Positions 45,691 through 55,804 of a DNA stretch of 64,000 nt are shown piece by piece. The stretch is from Mytilus trossulus (Eukaryota > Mollusca > Bivalvia > Mytilida > Mytilidae). The DNA lies in assembly GCF_036588685.1 (NCBI RefSeq), contig NC_086386.1, positions 19,798,931-19,862,930 on the forward strand. The letters run 5' to 3'. The notes beneath the pieces are model-generated. The model was given only the letters and a program-made list of their open reading frames with translations, was not told the origin of the DNA and searched no databases. Every line of letters begins with the position of its first letter. The stretch's first letter is position 1. The translations under genes and the position numbers were made by a program.

Positions 45691-46101
45691 TCACGGTGGA
45701 ATTTTCCTATCCAGGCATGGTTTTAACTGATCATGATGGATAGTTAGTTCTCTTTTCATTGTTCTCATTTTATACAAAACTGATGACAGTACTTCTACAA
45801 TTAGATATGGTCCTTGCCAGGGTGCCCTCAATTTTTTACTTTCTCCTATTTTTGTAGCAGAATCAATTCTGTATACAATGTCACCTTTATTATATACCCT
45901 GTGATTAAGTTTCACGTCACAATCTCTTTTCTGTCTAAATTGAGCTGCCTTAAGGTTATCTCTAGCAGTTTTATGAGCTTTTTCTAGTGCATTTTTTAGA
46001 TCTTTGATATACTGATGGGGTTGGTTTATTTCCATATTACTCTCTGCTGTTCCCAAGAGTAGATCTACTGGTTGCATTACCTCTCGTCCTAGCATCATCA
46101 T
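45691..46101 (-). CDS. Integrase C-terminal part with GPY/F module
   Basis: The frame shows a basic segment and then APWQGPYLIVEVLS followed by HHDQLKPC, the GPY/F module found at the C-terminus of many Ty3/Gypsy integrases. It continues the core domain at 46185-46376 after a frame change and stops at about 46110-46185. Confidence 0.8.
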   Translation of the reverse strand: MMMLGREVMQPVDLLLGTAESNMEINQPHQYIKDLKNALEKAHKTARDNLKAAQFRQKRDCDVKLNHRVYNKGDIVYRIDSATKIGESKKLRAPWQGPYLIVEVLSSVLYKMRTMKRELTIHHDQLKPCLDRKIPP

Positions 46102-46184
46102 ATTAGGGGTGAAACCAGTTTGTCTATTCTTTGTGGATCTTGTTGAAGGAGAACATTCCAGTCTTTCTGCTTATCCTCCAAATA

Positions 46185-46641
46185 TCATCTCACTGCCTGT
46201 AAAATCACACTGTTATAGCGTTCAACCTGTCCATTGGACCTTGGTCTATAAGGGGTTGTACGAGTCTTTGCAATTTCTAGTAGGCGACATAATTCATGGA
46301 ATAGATTGCTATCAAAGTTTCTGCCTTGGTCAGGATGTATTTGCAAAGCACAGCCAAATTTAGAAAAAAAAATCATACACTGCTGCTTTTGCTATCGTTT
46401 CTGCATTTTGATTAGGCAGTGGGACAAATTCAATCCACTTAGTAAACTGGTCTATGATGGCTAGCACATATTTATTGTTAGAAATACTTTCCACAAGTGG
46501 CCCAAGTATATCCATGTGTACCCTTTCCATGGGAGCTCCTGCATGATATTGACCTAGTGCCCCTTTTGCTATTCTGTTTGATTTCTTATTAATATTGCAT
46601 ATTGAACATGTTTGAACATACAAAATTGCCTCTATTCTCAT
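46185..46641 (-). CDS. Integrase core (rve) of the LTR retrotransposon
   Basis: Two overlapping frames (46360-46641 and 46185-46376) carry the zinc-finger CSIC pair, the first catalytic Asp (VHMDILGP), the second Asp (HPDQGRNFDS) and the Glu (NGQVERYN). There are exactly 35 residues between the second Asp and the Glu, hence DD35E. Integrase inserts element cDNA into chromosomes. A one-base frame change in an A-run at about 46365-46371 separates the two frames. Confidence 0.85.
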
Positions 46642-47153
46642 TTGGTACCAAATAAATCTTTGTTGTAGTTTCTGTATGGTTTTAGGTTAAAGTGTCCTGC
46701 TGTTTTGCAATCATGACAGTATTTCATAGCATCTTCTCTCAAGGATTTAGGAAGTAACAATATTCTTGGCTCTGCTGGATCCAACCACTTGTAGAATAGG
46801 CACCCTTTTACAAATTTCAGCTGTGTCTTACAATTCCACCAGTGCTTAGTTGCTGGGCTTTCAAGTTGTAACTCATGCTCCGACGGCGATTCACCAGTGT
46901 GTAGCCAATTTATTAGTGTTTTCAAATCATGGTCCAATTCTTGTTCTTTCCTTATGTCTTCCAAGGACCAACCTTTCATCCAATTACTTTCTTGTATAGA
47001 GGTTTCATCCTGAGGGTGATGGTGTATACTCCGGACTGCCAGAGGCACTACGTCACCAACATCATTCTCAAATTTTCCCCAGGTTCTTTGAGCTCTACTG
47101 CAATATGCGCAACCTTTACAGGTTAAAGATAAAAGATCGGCTCCTGCCGACAT
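46638..47153 (-). CDS. Pol segment before the integrase core (pre-HHCC and His pair)
   Basis: The first residues (AGADLLSLTCKGCAYC) match the Asn-Ala-Asp-x-Leu-Ser-Arg and C-x2-C-x2-C region that normally follows RNase H in Gypsy Pol proteins. The end carries the His pair of the integrase zinc finger (CHDCKTAGH). The upstream Pol domains are absent. A frame change near 46640 leads to the core. Confidence 0.7.
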   Translation of the reverse strand: MSAGADLLSLTCKGCAYCSRAQRTWGKFENDVGDVVPLAVRSIHHHPQDETSIQESNWMKGWSLEDIRKEQELDHDLKTLINWLHTGESPSEHELQLESPATKHWWNCKTQLKFVKGCLFYKWLDPAEPRILLLPKSLREDAMKYCHDCKTAGHFNLKPYRNYNKDLFGTK

Positions 47154-47412
47154 TGTTGTTAATACCCGTTATATCCTGCTCCGTCTTTTGGACACGCTTT
47201 TCAATAGTTTCCTGCCAAGGTACATAGTTTCGTTTTTTATCAACAACTCTGACTGCAATCTCTGAATCATCATCCGAGTCATCATGTTCATACTTTTCGA
47301 ACTGTACTCTCCTGACATCACTCTTTTTGTAACCAAGTAGAACTCTCTGGTTATGTATAGAACTCTTAACGTACTGAAGAGCCTTGTCCATCCTGGTTGG
47401 ATTTTTCTCCAT
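47116..47412 (-). pseudogene. Gag C-terminal part, running into the Pol deletion
   Basis: After a frame change at about 47413, Gag continues with a helix (MDKALQYVKSSIHNQ) and an acidic patch (HDDSDDDSE) to about 47150. There the sequence switches abruptly to the RNase H-integrase connection. No Cys-His nucleic-acid knuckle remains, so the deletion probably began in the C-terminal part of Gag. Confidence 0.65.
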
Positions 47413-47414
47413 GG

Positions 47415-48140
47415 CTAGTAATGCTGCTTTTTATCTGTACAGCCTTTCAAGAATGCATCAACAGAAATTGTTTCAACCACATGTTTAGGGGTGTCTATAT
47501 AGCCATCTGTTGCCATCTCTTGTACTCTTTCGGCAAATTCTTCAATCATTTCATCCCCATTCTGTCTAGCATCTTGTAACTGTCGACGTATTGTGTACGG
47601 GAGATCCTTGTTACCAAACCTCTGGTTGAGTTTATCTGCCAGTAATTTAAAATCAGTTTGTATTGATAGTGGTCTGGTACTAAAAAATTTCAGAGCTTTC
47701 TCTCTTAAACACTCAATAAGTTTATCCAACTTTTGCTGTGTATCCCAATTGTACTTGTTGGCAATGTGTATGAACTGTAAATAATAAGGTTTCCACTCGC
47801 TCTTACCGTCAAATGTTGCAAGTTTTGGCGCTATTGGACCTTCATTTCTGTATCTGGAAATAGGACGTTCATCTAGTGTCGTTTTAGGTGTACTCTTAGC
47901 TGTTGACACGCTTGATTTATTTTCTGTTATCTTGACTGCTGTCTTATCTTCATCAACCTTTGGTATTATTCTGGACTTATAAACATTATCTGGTGCAAGA
48001 TTTCCTGTTGTTTCCACCAACTTTGAAAATGTTTTTGTTTTGTATTCCTCTTCTAACTTCTGAATCCTGTTGGCATATTGTTGATCTTTCACTTCAAGAT
48101 CCTTCTGTTGACTTTTAATTTTTTTCTCTGTCGCTATCAA
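47415..48140 (-). CDS. Gag core domain of the LTR retrotransposon
   Basis: The 241-codon frame holds a short coiled coil, a linker rich in Ser, Thr and Lys, and then the retrotransposon Gag domain: FDGKSEWKPYYLQF, LREKALKFF, and the LNQRFGNKDLP to EFAERVQEMA segment. Gag forms the particle that packages element RNA. It ends at a frame change beside a homopolymer near 47415. Confidence 0.8.
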   Translation of the reverse strand: MIATEKKIKSQQKDLEVKDQQYANRIQKLEEEYKTKTFSKLVETTGNLAPDNVYKSRIIPKVDEDKTAVKITENKSSVSTAKSTPKTTLDERPISRYRNEGPIAPKLATFDGKSEWKPYYLQFIHIANKYNWDTQQKLDKLIECLREKALKFFSTRPLSIQTDFKLLADKLNQRFGNKDLPYTIRRQLQDARQNGDEMIEEFAERVQEMATDGYIDTPKHVVETISVDAFLKGCTDKKQHY

Positions 48141-48784
48141 TAAGTCTAGCTTGTTCCTTAACTTTATTCATCAGCATTTCCCTCTCCGACTTCAACTGAT
48201 AAAATGAATCTTCCAGTTCTTGATTTTTCTGGACCGTTTCCTTTTTCATTTCACGTTGCATGTCTTGTAAATGTTCAAATTCTTTTCTTTCACTCTCCAG
48301 TGTTGATTCCAGTTCATCACCTCGCTGGCGTTCTTCTTTTTTGGCATATTGTAGCTCTTTTTCAATTTGTTTTTGTATTTCTGCATGGTGTCCAACACTT
48401 CTTCAGCTTTGGCTGTAAGTTGTGCAGTGCATTGGCTCTTTACATCCGATAACTGTTTTTTCACATCTTGCTGCATTGATTTCTTATCTTGATCAGCGAT
48501 CATTAACTTGGTCTTATAATCTTCAATAACTTTTTCTTGTTGCTGAAGATGATCTTGTTGTTGTTGAAGTTGTTCTTGTTGTTGCTGAAGTTGATCTTGA
48601 TTTAGTGTAACTAATTATTTGTTCTCTGTAGTCACCTTTTGATCTTGTTGGATATTTTTTCCTATTTCAGTATCTTTGGTATCCTGTTGTTCTTCGAATA
48701 TGATCTTTCCCGTAAAAATAATTGGATCCCAGATATTACTTGGTATTCCCTCTATGGCTTTCAGTGTCTCTACTGTCAAGGTTC
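48141..48784 (-). pseudogene. Gag coiled-coil region, frame-broken
   Basis: Open pieces in different frames encode a Gln/Glu/Lys-rich coiled coil (LQQQQEQLQQQQ, DQDKKSMQQDVKK). They include a run of CAACAACAAGA-type codons at 48540-48600. There is a TAA at about 48614, and there are frame changes near 48330 and 48140. It links the helix-hairpin-helix start to the Gag core. Confidence 0.65.
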
Positions 48785-48901
48785 CTAATATTTAGTCCTC
48801 TCAGCTACGATTAATTGCGCTCTCTTTTGTCCAATATCCTTTATGGTCATCAATTCTTCAATACCCGCTGTATTAATATTTACTGTTTGTTTCTCCGCCA
48901 T
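48785..48901 (-). CDS. Gag N-terminal helix-hairpin-helix (ComEA-like) piece
   Basis: ATG at 48901, TAG at 48785-48787. The 38 residues include VNINTAGIEELMTIKDIG then QKRAQLIVAER, which fits the ComEA-type helix-hairpin-helix: N-T-A, a Leu-x-x-I turn, and G-x-x-x-A. Such motifs bind the DNA backbone without sequence specificity. In the neighbouring frame the text continues with a similar LTVETLKAIEGIP phrase, so the TAG may reflect a small indel. The Gag reading starts here because it is the first ATG after the leader and lies in line with the coiled coil. Confidence 0.65.
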   Translation of the reverse strand: MAEKQTVNINTAGIEELMTIKDIGQKRAQLIVAERTKY

Positions 48902-50000
48902 ATTGAGATATTAACAGATAGTAGTTCCACAATAAAATAAATTTACAAGTGTACAATAAATAGTTCAAATAAACCACTGTATCAAAAGTTATAATTTACC
49001 TTTTTGAAAAATAAATATTCAAAAGAAAAAATAGCCAAATTTCAAAAATCTAATAAAAGTTTTTTAGTATTATCAATTAAATTTGCTCAAATTTTCTTGA
49101 ATTATTTAATTTATCGTTGTTATCTAATTTTTCCTTAAACTTGAAATTAATTTACAATTTTTCAAATGAATGTATCAAAACCAGTTTATCCGGAATAATA
49201 CACACTCAGAAAACAAAATACAAAAAATAATAGTAATAATATTTAAGAACTAAACAGCCAATTCAAGATTAATTGTGTCAAAACCAGTTAATCCGGTATT
49301 CACACATACAAAAAATAAATATGAATGTATATGAATAATTATTTTATCAAAAGTAACAACTTTTAATGTAATAACAGTACACGTACAACAATATGAAATT
49401 TGTATATGAAAATTCTTTATTGAAATATATATGTAGAAAAGTCAATATGTAAAAATGTAAATATAGCAAATCACAAACTATCAATGACTATGGTGGTAGA
49501 ATTACGAAATATTCAAAAGATCAAAGTTTGTCGTAATAATTTGCCAATCATAAAGTTTATGTATCAATACATTTATCCAGTTTATCCGGAATATGTATAA
49601 CAAATGAAAATGACGGTTTGTGTGTGTTTTGTTTGCTTTGTTGTGTTGGTTTTTATTGTTTTTTTTTTATTAATATTCTTTTTCTTTCTTTTTAATTTTT
49701 AAATTATTAAATAGTCAATACCAGTTGTCCGGTTAATTGACTTGAACCGTACTAAGTTTCAGTAAACTTGAAATATATTTATGTATGAATTATTGAAGTC
49801 AATACCAGTTGTCCGGTTTATTGACTTGAACCGTACCAAATTTCAGTAACTTGAAATATCTTCATGTATGAATTATTGAAAAGTCAATACCAGTTGTCCG
49901 GTTTATTAACTTATATTCAATAATGAAATATTTTCATACATGTAACAGTTCAAGTTCAAATGACAATTTCAGGTATTTTTTGCGGTTTCAGATGTTTTTA
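48902..50000 (-). promoter_or_regulatory. Retroelement 5' leader with repeated ACCAGTTnATCCGG motifs
   Basis: Motif copies lie at 49180-49193, 49283-49297, 49576-49589, 49730-49744, 49804-49818 and 49889-49903. The last three are in an ~80-bp tandem repeat (49723-49925) in the variant ACCAGTTGTCCGG. Two more copies are in the 3' untranslated part (41131, 41241), and a weak one is at 45191. Such arrays may bind a host or Gag protein; this is inference. Confidence 0.7.
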
Positions 50001-50012
50001 CATCTGACACCA
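50001..50012 (-). other. Primer-binding site (tRNA-Leu-like) with adjoining hairpin
   Basis: One base after the 5' LTR the element strand reads TGGTGTCAGATG. Its first nine bases fit the 3' end of several animal tRNA-Leu species (CTGACACCA). The overlapping CAGATGT and ACATCTG (49989-50006) form a perfect 7-bp stem with a 4-base loop. Confidence 0.6.
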
Positions 50013-50013
50013 T

Positions 50014-50297
50014 TGTAGCGAATGTGTTTGGGGCGTGTAATGCAATTGTTACCTGAATTACTAAGGGTCTTCTTGAAGCACTAAGTACAACTTTGCAGTC
50101 TTTTAGGATGCGATGTTTACTCGTTGAAGCTTGGAATAGAAGTGAGGCTCAGCATGGTTCCTGTCTGGTTCTTTGTGTCCGTTTCCCATCAGATAGAAAG
50201 CGAGGGTAAGCTAGTCTGGTTCCCAGTTTCAGATATCATATTCCTCCTATATGAGAGAACCGCTAAAGCGGTATATCAATCATCCAACGGCACCACA
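50014..50297 (-). repeat. 5' LTR (right)
   Basis: It has the same length as the left LTR and a few substitutions. It should contain the element promoter; no TATA box was assigned with confidence. Confidence 0.9.
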
Positions 50298-50849
50298 ACA
50301 GTAATATATAATCTATTTTAATAGTTTGTATGAGTGAGCTTTAAATTTTTTTTACTTCTATAAAGTTAATACAAGTAAATATTTGATTAACCAGATTTAA
50401 GGAGAGATAACTCTGATTATTCTAATCTAGCAGTATAAAGAAGGTTTCTATTATTTTATTTTTTTTGTCTTCAGGTATCAGTCTATGGAAGAAGCGAATC
50501 GATGATAACTTTTCTTATATCACATAGCGGTATTGTCTAATATCAATTGTAAAAATGCAGACATTCTATGCGGAAAATGTTATTTTCGGCAACGAAAAAT
50601 TAAGAAAATACTAACTTTAAAACTTATTGTTCAAATATAAACAACAATTGAGTCTAAATATACATTCAGAAGTTAGTAAACGTTTGTGTCCGTGTAAAAT
50701 TTGAAATGCTGTGTTTTTCTTATATACATAAATATACAAATGCTATTAGTTCTAATATCAATGCGATACTTTTAAAATATCATAGCGGTGTTTTTGTTAT
50801 ATCAATATTAGTACTTATTAGAATTAATATTTGACTGCTGTATCCATAT

Positions 50850-51000
50850 TTTGACAATTGTACCTATTATGTCTGTTTTGTTCACACATCGTTGTAAATA
50901 TGACAGAATTTGATGAGACTGTCATGCACGTGAGAGGTTAAGCGGTATAAAACCAGGTTCAATCCACAGTTTTCAAAATTCAAAAATGCCAGTACCGATG
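50850..51000 (+). repeat. Dispersed repeat C
   Basis: Landmarks are TATGTCTGTTTTGTTCACAC, GATGAGACTGTCATGCACGT, AAAACCAGGTTCAATCCAC and ATGCCAGTACCGA. Confidence 0.7.
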
Positions 51001-51254
51001 GGGTTTAATAAACAATGGCGTAATCCAATAGCTAAGTATCAAAATTTTGTTCACATATATAACATTTAGCAAATTTTATAATGCACGCACCGACATAATA
51101 TATATCTGATATGCTCACAACGCATGCACGCATGGAAGAGTTTCTTTATTGATAAAAATGAAACTAACTTGTGACAAAGATGAATCATACTGTCCTCGTT
51201 CAGATTGATTTGACAAAATCTGACCTGTACTTTTGAATCTCCTTTTTTTTATAC

Positions 51255-51460
51255 AAAAAAGACCATTGGTTTTCCTGTTTGAATGGTTTAACACTATTAA
51301 GTTTTTGGTTCCTATATAGCGTGGTGTTCGCTGTGAGCCAAGGCTCCGTGTTTAAGGCCATACTTTGATCTATAATGGTTTACTTGAAACACATTATTAC
51401 CTTGATGGAAAGTTGTCTCATTCGAACTCATGCACCATCTTCTTATATCTATAAATCTTT
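51255..51460 (+). repeat. Dispersed repeat B
   Basis: Landmarks are TTTTCCTGTTTGAATGG, GAGCCAAGGCTCCGTGTTTA, GATGGAAAGTTGTCTCATTC and ACCATCTTCTTATATCT. The minus-strand frame across it is a by-product. Confidence 0.65.
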
Positions 51461-52118
51461 TAAATTTCACCTTATAAATATCTGCTTTCCAGTCCTCCAA
51501 AAACGTCATTTGGGTGCTGAAACTTTTGTTAAGTGCAATATGAACTAACACACTTCTAAAGCTTTAACGGTAACGACAGTTATGATGGTACAAGAACGAT
51601 TACGTCGATAAAAATACAAAAAAAAACAGCACTGAATGATCTTAGTTTATAAATATAGAACAGATATATACACATTTCTATCGTCAACAGACATTTATAT
51701 ATTATTTATTTGTTTTCTAAACATATTTTTAGTATTCATCGAAGAAATTTATAACAAGCGATACGGATTGTTATTTTGCACTAAGAAATGTTCGCGTATT
51801 TATACGATCGGTTACTAGTAAAAAACGAAAGTCAAATCACTGTGGCAACAATACAACGGAATGCCCTTATGGTCATTGCGATGTAAAAGAGCGTTCATGC
51901 GGCGAGCTGATTATGTTCATAGAGATATCTTTTTACCAAAGGGACAAATCTTTGATATCCAAAAAGAACTGTTTTTCTTCTCAATATTTTTTTCTATGTC
52001 AATAATTAATACATTTTCTGTTTGACAAGATTTTTGATTTTCGTTGTATCTTAAGTTGTTCAATTTATAGCCTGAGGCTACTCAGTTGGTATCTTCAAAG
52101 TTCGGGACATCAGCATTT

Positions 52119-53200
52119 GTACATTTTAATTTGTTTGGAATATTTATTTTACCATTTGAAATTCATTGTAATTTGGAGCTGTATTGGATTGGATTGTTTG
52201 AATGAATGTTTTTTTTTCTCTTTAAAGTAATGATATCTTTTGTCTATTTCGATATTACCCATGTGGATAGGCTATAGCAGTGTGACTTCAAGGGCGGATC
52301 CAGTCGTATTCAAAAGGGAGTTCCAAACCAAGGATAAAAAGGGGGGGGTTCCAACCATATGTCCTTATTCAAATGCTTTGATCGGCCAACAAAAAGGGGG
52401 TATCCAACCTCCGAAGCCCCCCCCCCCCTGGATCCGCCAACGGACCTATATTAGAATCTAATAGGTCGGTAGACTAATATTTACAATCGCATTCAAATTC
52501 CGCCATTGAATCATTACTTCAAATGGAATTAGTCGGTTAAACCATGTAATTGTACATTTTAATTTGTTTGGAATATTTATTTTACCATTTGAAAATTCAT
52601 TGTAATTTGGAGCTGTATTGGATTGGATTGTTTGAATGAATGTTTTTTTCTCTCTTTAAAGTAATGATATCTTTTGTCTATTTCGATATTACCCATGTGG
52701 ATAGGCTATAGCAGTGTGACTTCAAGGGCGGATCCAGTCGTAGTCAAAAGGGAGTTCCAAACCAAGGATAAAAAGGGGGGGGGGGGGTTCCAACCATATG
52801 TCCTTATTCAAATGCTTTGATCGGCCAACAAAAAGGGGGTATCCAACCTCCGAAGCCCCCCCCCCCCCCTGGATCCGCCAACGGACCTATATTAGAATCT
52901 AATAGGTCGGTAGACTAATATTTACAATCGCATTCAAATTCCGCCATTGAATCATTACTTCAAATGGAATTAGTCGGTTAAACCATGTAATTGTACATTT
53001 TAATTTGTTTGGAATATTTATTTTACCATTTGAAAATTCATTGTAATTTGGAGCTGTATTGGATTGGATTGTTTGAATGAATGTTTTTTTCTCTCTTTTA
53101 AGTAATGATATTTTTTGTCTACTTCGATATTACCCATGTGGATAGGCTATAGCAGTGTGACTTCAAGGGCGGATCCAGCCGTAATCAAAAGCCGTGTTGA
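52119..53200. repeat. ~436-bp tandem repeat, 2.5 units, each with a GGCGGATCCAG mini-element
   Basis: Units start at 52119, 52552 and 52993 with GTACATTTTAATTTG. In units 1 and 2 a ~165-bp stretch begins GGGCGGATCCAG and ends CTGGATCCGCCAACGG, so it has inverted ends and long G and C runs. Unit 3 stops inside this stretch. Length differences lie mainly in the homopolymers. Confidence 0.85.
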
Positions 53201-53937
53201 AAACAATAGACTGTACAGGTTCTTAACACTTTCAACTATCGATAGGGTCAAGCAACATTTTCGAAATGATAAGTCATATAAGCGTTAATTTTGTTACAGA
53301 TACGAAATTTTAGTGATATTGATCCTCAAACATTAAGCCGGTCATGAACTAAGTTTGTGAATTATGTTTGCGGTTTTCTTGACATGCAATGTGACGTGTC
53401 GTCGTATTTATTTTATATTTGAAAACTATAGCAGTTATATTGGAAAAGAATCGCATTCATAATTTTTATATATCAAAAACACATCGCTATGATATAAGAC
53501 AAACATCGCATTGCTATAATGAAATATTGCAGGATCTTTGACTTGAAGGTGATTTTGGCTTAGCAAACAATTGAATTCATCTCAATTGCATTCCACTGAA
53601 TTTGCTACATAATATGTATTGAATGTGTACATTTATAAATGATAAATCGTGCATTTATGCTTCATTTATTCAACAATTCAATTTTCTCGTTTAAATACAC
53701 CTTGCTTGTTATTACATAAAATAATTCATGGAATTTTTACAGCAGACGTATGTCGTGTTAAATGTCACCCTGTTTTGAGAAAAGAGTCATTACTTTATAC
53801 CGAGAATCTGCCTTTCTTCGTACAAATGCTAACATTCGTCTGAAATTTCCCACAATGCAACTCGTTGATATAAGACAATATCGCTCGTTGATATAAGAAA
53901 ATATTATATCGATTCGCTTCTTCCATAGACTGGGTAT

Positions 53938-55804
53938 TATATCATTGAAACAGAATGTAAACTGATTCAGAACAATCAGTTGGTGAAAACAAAGGCCTTT
54001 GCACTACATGTGAGGTTTGTTTATATGTAAACAGTTTGTATTATTCATATTACTTTTATGTTGCTTTGCTTACATGTATTGTCTGCCTTGTGTAACTGTT
54101 GCAAAACGTACTGTCTTGTTTGCATTTACAATTACGTATTATTAATTATGTTTAACTAACTATTTTTGGTATGATAATACAAGCGTAGCTATGCATTAGC
54201 TGTGAACTTAATCTGTCGTTGCATATTTCACAATGCACGAAATACAGAGAAATATATTATGTACGTATTTAATACAGAATTCGAAATGGTGTAATATCTT
54301 TTTGTGTAGCTTGTAAAACTATTTTTTTAAAGAGCAAAGGATATCTACAGTTTTCTTGTATTTCTTGAACCCATTTTTTACAGTGTAATTCCCCCCCCCC
54401 TAACTTGCAATTTGAGGCATTAAACATGGAGAAATAAATTTTGAAAGGGGTACAAAAATTAATGGTAAAAAACTCACTGTCAACACTAGGGACTATATTT
54501 GTGAACAACGAAAATTAAGGACGACAATTGCGGTCTCGGACCAGATGATAAACAATGATAGTACCTAGAATCTATACTTTAAGACCATGATGCATTATTT
54601 GTAACGTCAATACGGAATATTCATCCAGAAGTCTTGGTTTCTCCCGGTGATTTTTTTATTTTTTTTAGAAAAAGACAAGTTCTTTGGCATACTACTGGTT
54701 AATCAACTTTCTGCTCAGACACCGATGACGTTTTATAAATTTGAGTAGCACATGCAAGCTCTTGAACATCGAATGAGCTGGGAAATGTGTATCGCATATA
54801 TGGAGGTGAAGTTATATATAGTTGCTAAAGGTGGGGAAATGTATAATTAGAAAATTAAAATCGTCTCGTTTGTCATAAAGTCTGGTTCTGATGCCACCAT
54901 TTGTGTCACATTCAAAGTATAAGTCTACAAATAAGGCGGAGGAAACCGTCTTTATTCTTTCGTTATTTTCTAGTTGTGGATGATATATTAATTAAACCCA
55001 ATTAGAAAAGTGGAAATTATAAAGGAAAGAACATCATCAATTTATCTGAAGGTGAAATTGAATGGTTTGTCTTCTTTGATCCTCTTGTTGAAGACAAGTC
55101 ACTGAAGTAAACAAAATGAAACATTCAATTGAAGACAAGTAACCATGTATTATAGTATGTAAATATACTACATAAAAAAGCTTTTTATTAAAACTTATTT
55201 TTACTGGAATTTCCAATCCCAAACGTGTTCAAATATCGTGTGTCGATACTGTAAAAGTATTTATTATTTTAAGAGGAAAATCCTGTCTTGCTTATAAAAA
55301 GCATAACTTGTTGATGGTATTTCTGCAATGTTGATGTCATACTGTTTGTACTTTATAAGAAGTATCTGTCATAAGTGAAAATTGTACTGTTAATATTTGT
55401 TATGGTAAAAATTAAACCATCTGTACCATTCAAATAACAATTCTATTTGGCTATTTGAATTGGAATATTATTCTAGAATAAAGATATCTAGCTTTTAGAT
55501 GTGAAAGGTTAGTTTATTCAATTCATACAATAGGAGTTTATGTAATTTTCCTCGTCAAAAACATAGGACACAGCATTATAAACATGACCAAACTGACTGA
55601 ATTCAAGAGCAACTTATATTAACACTCAATTCAGTAATCCAATTTAAGAGGTATATTTATACTGTATGACCTATTGCTTTAAGCGAAGAAAAGATTTTTT
55701 TTTTTTTTAAATGGATTTGAAAAAATCCTAAATTTTATAAAAATCCGATTTTGGAGGGAAATTATTTTTTTTTTAGGTCACATTTTACGAAAAGGGATAT
55801 GTTA
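53938..55804. other. No gene seen
   Basis: This is A+T-rich spacer between the 3.45-kb element and copy 2 of the duplication. Poly-C and poly-T runs are present (54390, 55690). Short frames at 54269 and 55037 have no recognisable content. Confidence 0.35.

Larger units (their letters stand above)
40732..50297 (-). mobile_element. Ty3/Gypsy-type LTR retrotransposon carrying C2H2-TatD gene, defective
   Basis: Two 284-bp LTRs (40732-41015 and 50014-50297) are flanked by ACAG (40728-40731 and 50298-50301); AACAG is also possible. By eye the LTRs differ at about 10 of 284 positions. On the minus strand the order is Gag (48901-47150), integrase and Pol tail (47153-45211), and an extra gene (45066-41437). 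Protease, RT and RNase H are missing: Gag sequence abuts the segment just before integrase at about 47140-47155. Primer site and polypurine tract are both present. Frameshifts and stops show that this copy is not functional by itself. Placement in Ty3/Gypsy follows from the Gag core, the DD35E integrase and the GPY/F module downstream of it. Confidence 0.9.
50479..53932. mobile_element. 3.45-kb TIR element, 5-bp target duplication
   Basis: The ends CAGTCTATGGAAGAAGCGAA (both strands) are identical over about 25 bp and similar further in (CTTATATCA, GCG(G/A)TATTGTCT). GGTAT flanks both sides (50474-50478 and 53933-53937). Subterminal words like ATATCATAGCG recur at both ends. The interior holds repeat C (50850-51000), repeat B (51255-51460) and a 436-bp tandem array, with no transposase frame. 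Confidence 0.8.
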
